From an uncultured Aquincola sp. (GTDB lineage: Bacteria > Pseudomonadota > Gammaproteobacteria > Burkholderiales > Burkholderiaceae), in NCBI GenBank assembly GCA_937883885.1, contig CAKZXL010000456.1, positions 6,081 through 70,080 on the forward strand: a stretch of 64,000 bases of DNA. Reading direction: 5' to 3'. Below the pieces are notes generated by a model. That model made no database searches. It was not told the DNA's origin and saw only the letters and a program-made list of their open reading frames with translations. How positions within the stretch are numbered: the stretch's first letter is position 1; the number at the start of each line of letters is the position of its first letter. Both the position numbers and the translations under genes were made by a program. This document shows, one piece after another, positions 60,069 to 64,000 of the stretch.

Positions 60069-60093
60069 TGAACAGAATAGCGGCATGTGTTTA
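60069..60093. promoter_or_regulatory. 25-bp cluster element, exact copy
   Basis: TGAACA-N13-TGTTTA, 12 of 12, in the LysR/oxidoreductase divergent gap. Also part of an AACACATG/CATGTGTT inverted repeat (60063-60091). Followed by TATATAG, a possible -10 box for the rightward gene. Confidence 0.7.
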
Positions 60094-60098
60094 TATAG

Positions 60099-63000
60099 AT
60101 GGCCGCCAGCATGAAGACCGAGGTTCGACTCTCCGACAAGTACGAGCTGCCCGCCGGCCGCGTCTACATGACGGGAACCCAGGCGTTGGTGCGTCTGCTT
60201 CTTGCGCAAAAGGCACGCGACGAAGCAGCGGGCCTGAACACCGCCGGCTTTGTTTCGGGCTATCGAGGCTCACCGTTGGGTGCGCTCGACCAGGAGCTGT
60301 GGAAGGCGCGCAAGCTGCTTGAGTCGCGGCGCGTCGTCTTTCAGCCTGGGCTCAATGAAGAGCTTGCGGCCACGGCAGTGTGGGGCACGCAGATGCTGAG
60401 CCTCGATGCCAACGCGCAGGTCGACGGGGTGTTCGGCCTGTGGTATGGCAAAGGCCCGGGTGTGGACCGCAGTGGTGACGTGTTCAAACACGGCAACATC
60501 GCGGGTTGTTCTCAACATGGTGGCGTGCTGCTGGTGGCCGGTGACGACCATGCCTGCAAGTCATCGAGCCTGCCCCACCAAAGCGAGCATGCGTTCATCG
60601 CGGCCATGATCCCGGTGCTGAACCCATCGGGTGTACGGGAGTTCGTTGAGTTCGGCCTCCACGGGTATGCCATGTCCCGCTATTCCGGCTGCTGGGTCGG
60701 CTTCAAGGCGATCAGCGACACCATCGAATCGTCCTCGTCCTTCGACCTCGATCCGATGTCGGTCGAGACCCGCATACCCGACAGCTATCCCGTACCGCCC
60801 GACGGCTTCTCGATCCGCTGGCCGGACCCGCCGCTTGAACAGGAGAACCGCCTGCAGCGGGAGCGTCTGTATGCACTGCTCGAATACGTGCGCATCAATG
60901 GCTTGAACAGGCAGGAGTGGCATGCGCCGCAGGCCAGGCTGGGCATCGTGACCACGGGCAAAAGCTACCTGGATGTGCGGGAGGCGCTCGCCCTGTTGGG
61001 CATCGACGGCGACATCGCCAGCGCCATTGGCTTGCGGCTGCTCAAGATCGGCATGAGCTGGCCGCTGGAGCCGCAGTGCGTGGTGGAGTTTGCCCAGGGG
61101 CTGGACGAGATCCTTGTCGTTGAGGAAAAGCGTCAGGTGCTGGAGTACCAGATCAAGGAGCACCTCTACAACGAGCCCAGGCGGCCGCGCGTGGTGGGCA
61201 AGTACGACGAAACCGGGGAGTGGGTGAAGGTGCCCAAGAGCGGCATCCTGCTGTCGCCCAATGGTGAGTTGACGCCGGCAGCGATTGCGGGCGTTATCGC
61301 GTCGCGCATCGCGAAGGTGCTCGAGGACTCGGCGATGACCGAGCGCGTGCGGGCCTACCTGCCTGCCTGCTCTGCGGCTGTCGCGACTCCGGCCGACGTG
61401 GCGCAGCGGCTGCCTTTCTTCTGCGCCGGGTGCCCGCACAACACCTCGACGAAGGTGCCGGAGGGCTCGCGTGCGCTGGCAGGCATCGGCTGCCATTACA
61501 TGGCGATGTGGATGGACCGCCGGACCGAGACCTTCAGCCAGATGGGTGGTGAAGGCGTGCCATGGATCGGGCAGGCCCCGTTCACCGCCACGCGACATGT
61601 GTTCGCCAACCTCGGCGACGGCACGTACATGCATTCTGGATCGCTGGCGATCCGGGCTGCCGTGGCAGCGCGGGTCAACATCACCTACAAGCTGCTGGTC
61701 AACGACGCGGTCGCCATGACAGGCGGGCAGCCGGTGGAAGGCGCGCCGAGCGTGCCGCAGATCCTGGCGCAACTTGCGGCCGAAGGGGTGGCGGAGCTTC
61801 ACCTCGTCAGCGACACGCCCGGGCATTTCCGGTCGATGGGCTTGCCGGCCGGCGTGCAGGTGCATCACCGCGATGGCATCGATGCCCTGCAACGCGTGCT
61901 GCGCGACAAGCCAGGTGTGTCCGTCATCGTCTATGCGCAGACTTGCGCGGCCGAGAAGCGGCGCCGGCGCAAGCGCAAGGAGATGGTGGATCCGCCGAAG
62001 CGGGTGGTCATCAACGAGGCGGTCTGCGAAGGCTGCGGCGATTGTGGCGTGCAGAGCAATTGTGTCTCGATCCTGCCACTGGAAACCCCGCTTGGCCGCA
62101 AGCGGCAAATCGACCAGAGCTCCTGCAACAAGGATGAGTCGTGCGTCAAGGGGTTCTGCCCCAGCTTCGTGACCGTAGAGGGCGGCCGGCTGCGCAAGCC
62201 GGAGAAAACTGCCGCGGTTGTGCCGACCGGTATGCCGCACCCGATGCTGCCATCGCTCGATCGGCCGTACAGCGTGGTCGTCACCGGCGTAGGCGGTACA
62301 GGTGTCGTGACCATCGGCGCGCTGATGGGCATGGCGGCGCACTTGGAGGGCAAGGGCGTGCTGGTGCTCGACATGGCCGGTCTGGCGCAGAAAGGGGGGG
62401 CGGTCATGTCGCATGTGAGGCTGGCGGCCGAGCCGCGTCTGCTCCATGCTGCGCGGGTCCCCAGCCGGCAGGCCGATCTGGTGCTGGGATGCGATCTGAT
62501 GGTGGCCGCCGGCAAGGACGCGCTGGCCACGGTGCACTGCGAGCGAACGCACGCGGTGCTGAACACCGATGTGGCACCTACCGGCGCCTTCACCCAGAAC
62601 CCGGACTGGGAGGCACGGCCCGAAGACATGCTGCGCCGCGTGCGCGAACACATGAAGCACGTGCATGCGCTGGAGGCCGGGCAACTGGCCACGGCCTTGA
62701 TGGGCGACGCGGTCGCAACCAATGTCTTTCTCCTCGGCTACGCGTGGCAGAAGGGAAGGATCCCCCTCTCGGAAGCAGCCCTGGTGCGTGCCATCGAACT
62801 GAATGGCGCCAGCGTACCGATGAACCTGGCCGCTTTCGCCTGGGGGCGGCAGGCGGCGCACGACCTGGCTTCGGTGCGGCGGGCGGCTGGTCTGTTGCCT
62901 CCCCAGGATTCCGTCGTCGTCTGGATGCCTCAGCGCACGCCGACGTTGGAGGCAGTTCTCGCGGACCGCGTGCCGCGGCTCGAGGCTTATCAGAACCGCA

Positions 63001-63620
63001 AGTACGCGGCCGAGTACGAGGCCTTCGTTCGCAGCATCGCAGCCATGGAAGCCGCGTCCACCGGCAGCGACCGCGTGACGCGCGAAGTGGCTGTGAGCCT
63101 CTATAAGCTGATGGCCTACAAGGACGAGTACGAGGTCGCTCGTCTGTATTCAGAGTCCGGTTTCTACGACCGTCTGGCGACGAACTTCGAGGGCGATTTC
63201 AAGCTGCGGTTCCACTTGGCGCCGCCGCTGCTTGCAAGGCGCGACGCCAACGGACACTTGGTCAAGAAGAGCTATGGCCCTTGGATGGCCGTGGCGTTCA
63301 AGTGTCTGGCGAAAGCGCGCTGGTTGCGTGGCAGCTGGTTCGACGTTTTCGGCCATACCGCCGAGCGACGTGCCGAGCGGGCGGCGGTCGATGCCTATCG
63401 GTCGCTGATGCTCGAGGTCGTGCAGAAGATGGACGCCTCGCATGCTGGTGTTGCTGTTGAACTGGCACGTCTCCCACAGACGGTGCGCGGTTTTGGCCAC
63501 GTGAAGGCGCGTAACGAAGCACTCGCGCAACAGAGGCAGCAGGTCCTGCTGGCGCGGCTGCGCATGCCGGCCCAGGGGCCGGCGCCAGTGATGGAGCCGC
63601 TGCCACAGCCCGTCGAGTGA
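60099..63620 (+). CDS. fused indolepyruvate-type ferredoxin oxidoreductase
   Basis: A 1173-residue 2-oxoacid:ferredoxin oxidoreductase that fuses all domains: an N-terminal pyrimidine/TPP half (TGTQALVRLLLAQKARDEAAG near residue 25; GFVSGYRGSPLGALDQ), a TPP-binding ANLGDGTYMHSGSLAIRAA near residue 505 with NDAVAMTGGQP, Cys-rich Fe-S region (CEGCGDCGVQSNC and SCVKGFCPSF) near residues 645-690, and a gamma domain TGVGGTGVVTIGALMGMAAHL near residue 730. It decarboxylates an aryl-pyruvate or branched 2-oxoacid to the acyl-CoA, reducing ferredoxin. The start is 60099 or 60111; neither has a clear ribosome-binding site. Unlike its neighbours it could act on amino-acid-derived oxoacids or a pathway product. 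Confidence 0.93.
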   Translation: MAASMKTEVRLSDKYELPAGRVYMTGTQALVRLLLAQKARDEAAGLNTAGFVSGYRGSPLGALDQELWKARKLLESRRVVFQPGLNEELAATAVWGTQMLSLDANAQVDGVFGLWYGKGPGVDRSGDVFKHGNIAGCSQHGGVLLVAGDDHACKSSSLPHQSEHAFIAAMIPVLNPSGVREFVEFGLHGYAMSRYSGCWVGFKAISDTIESSSSFDLDPMSVETRIPDSYPVPPDGFSIRWPDPPLEQENRLQRERLYALLEYVRINGLNRQEWHAPQARLGIVTTGKSYLDVREALALLGIDGDIASAIGLRLLKIGMSWPLEPQCVVEFAQGLDEILVVEEKRQVLEYQIKEHLYNEPRRPRVVGKYDETGEWVKVPKSGILLSPNGELTPAAIAGVIASRIAKVLEDSAMTERVRAYLPACSAAVATPADVAQRLPFFCAGCPHNTSTKVPEGSRALAGIGCHYMAMWMDRRTETFSQMGGEGVPWIGQAPFTATRHVFANLGDGTYMHSGSLAIRAAVAARVNITYKLLVNDAVAMTGGQPVEGAPSVPQILAQLAAEGVAELHLVSDTPGHFRSMGLPAGVQVHHRDGIDALQRVLRDKPGVSVIVYAQTCAAEKRRRRKRKEMVDPPKRVVINEAVCEGCGDCGVQSNCVSILPLETPLGRKRQIDQSSCNKDESCVKGFCPSFVTVEGGRLRKPEKTAAVVPTGMPHPMLPSLDRPYSVVVTGVGGTGVVTIGALMGMAAHLEGKGVLVLDMAGLAQKGGAVMSHVRLAAEPRLLHAARVPSRQADLVLGCDLMVAAGKDALATVHCERTHAVLNTDVAPTGAFTQNPDWEARPEDMLRRVREHMKHVHALEAGQLATALMGDAVATNVFLLGYAWQKGRIPLSEAALVRAIELNGASVPMNLAAFAWGRQAAHDLASVRRAAGLLPPQDSVVVWMPQRTPTLEAVLADRVPRLEAYQNRKYAAEYEAFVRSIAAMEAASTGSDRVTREVAVSLYKLMAYKDEYEVARLYSESGFYDRLATNFEGDFKLRFHLAPPLLARRDANGHLVKKSYGPWMAVAFKCLAKARWLRGSWFDVFGHTAERRAERAAVDAYRSLMLEVVQKMDASHAGVAVELARLPQTVRGFGHVKARNEALAQQRQQVLLARLRMPAQGPAPVMEPLPQPVE

Positions 63621-63841
63621 ACTTGCTGAGGGCGGTATGGCGTTACTGAGACATTGCCTGCAGCAGGTCCGCAGTGCGCGGGGTGCACCGGTCGGCGAAT
63701 GGGCTGAAGCGTCGGGGCCGATGCGTTCGCACGGCCAGCCCGGTGCACTGTTGCCGACACAGCCGGTGCGGCAGGCACACCCTCGGCTGTCGAGGACACC
63801 CCTCGATGGCATCAATGATCGATCCAAGAAGGAAGCATGAG

Positions 63842-64000
63842 ATGAAGATCCTGGTCCCCGTCAAGCGGGTGGTCGACTACAACGTGAAGGTGCGGGTCAA
63901 GGCCGACGGCACTGGCGTGGACATCGCCAACGTCAAGATGAGCATGAACCCGTTCGACGAGATCGCGGTGGAAGAGGCGGTGCGCCTGAAGGAAAAGGGC
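63842..64000 (+). CDS. etfB: electron transfer flavoprotein beta subunit, N-terminal part (runs off right edge)
   Basis: The first 53 residues, [19 protein letters not shown]... [19 protein letters not shown], are a near-standard EtfB N-terminus. AAGGAAG precedes the ATG. ETF carries electrons from acyl-CoA dehydrogenases to the quinone pool, so its presence beside three ACAD genes fits, although the gene may be the housekeeping copy. The 221-bp gap before it (63621-63841) shows no gene. Confidence 0.93.
   Translation, partial: MKILVPVKRVVDYNVKVRVKADGTGVDIANVKMSMNPFDEIAVEEAVRLKEKG

Noticed and set aside
17590..60093. Reading the 25-bp element as promoter hexamers (-35 TGAACA, extended -10 TGTTTA...)
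   Set aside because: At 59042 the implied direction would run antisense into LysR, and at 17590 the start site would fall almost on the SDR start codon. The halves are also complementary to each other, which fits a dimer operator better.
60561..62861. 766-codon open frame antisense to the ferredoxin oxidoreductase gene
   Set aside because: Long antisense frames are common in GC-rich DNA; the opposite strand has clear TPP, Fe-S and gamma-domain motifs, the antisense product has none.
1..64000. tRNA, rRNA, CRISPR, insertion sequence, integrase or attachment site
   Set aside because: No clover-leaf, rRNA block, regular spaced repeats, transposase motif or long terminal inverted repeats were seen, so there is no direct mark of recent mobile-element transfer.

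Overview
The window is GC-rich DNA that looks like a bacterial chromosome of the betaproteobacterial order Burkholderiales. It has an orphan Bug-type periplasmic binding protein, a Gram-negative general porin, DUF1302/DUF1329 envelope proteins, dense operons with ATGA and GTGA overlaps, and a Burkholderiales-like EtfB at the right edge. No rRNA, tRNA, CRISPR array, transposase or phage gene was seen. The genus cannot be fixed from the sequence alone.

Almost everything is catabolic. From left to right: (1) 1-12.0 kb holds an MFS/DUF1329 operon, two convergent molybdopterin oxidoreductases, an NTF2-like protein, a ferredoxin-NADP reductase, two paralogous AraC regulators and a DUF1302 outer-membrane protein. 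(2) 12.4-23.3 kb holds a leftward operon (amidohydrolase, DUF35 protein, Cys-less thiolase-like protein, MFS, FAD ferredoxin reductase) facing SDR-FAH, then a two-subunit Rieske dioxygenase, a DUF2889 protein and another SDR. (3) 23.3-35.8 kb holds an acyl-CoA ligase, a TetR regulator, an SDR, a VOC protein and a long rightward operon (amidohydrolase, FAH, 3-hydroxyacyl-CoA dehydrogenase, thiolase, CMD protein, glutathione peroxidase), followed by transporters and a quinone oxidoreductase. (4) 35.8-41.6 kb holds a two-component flavin monooxygenase/TetR/flavin reductase unit behind a near-perfect palindrome, then NTF2, GST, Bug and porin. (5) 41.6-49.4 kb holds a leftward operon (FAD oxidoreductase, MFS, unknown protein, NTF2, SDR, MFS) divergent from a cytochrome P450. 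(6) 49.5-55.0 kb holds a beta-oxidation operon of three acyl-CoA dehydrogenases, a crotonase and an amidohydrolase. (7) 55.2-64 kb holds IclR, a [3Fe-4S]-type ferredoxin, an extradiol dioxygenase, two SDRs, LysR, a fused indolepyruvate-type ferredoxin oxidoreductase and the start of etfB.

Taken together the genes could activate a carboxylated polycyclic, steroid-like or terpenoid-like compound to a CoA ester, shorten its side chain (acyl-CoA dehydrogenases, crotonase, HADH, thiolase, Ltp2/DUF35-like pair), hydroxylate it (P450 plus ferredoxin and reductase, Rieske enzyme, flavin monooxygenase), open a catecholic ring (extradiol enzyme) and process the fragments (FAH and amidohydrolase families). 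The substrate is inference; the enzyme families are well supported.

The most notable observation is a 25-bp element, TGAACA-N13-TGTTTA. It is exact at four places (17590, 55054, 59042, 60069) and recognisable with the same 13-bp spacer at seven more. All eleven copies are in promoter-proximal intergenic DNA of these catabolic operons and regulators. It looks like the operator of one cluster-wide regulon whose regulator is not yet assigned. A different, near-perfect palindrome at 35814-35850 appears to control the flavin monooxygenase/TetR operon separately.
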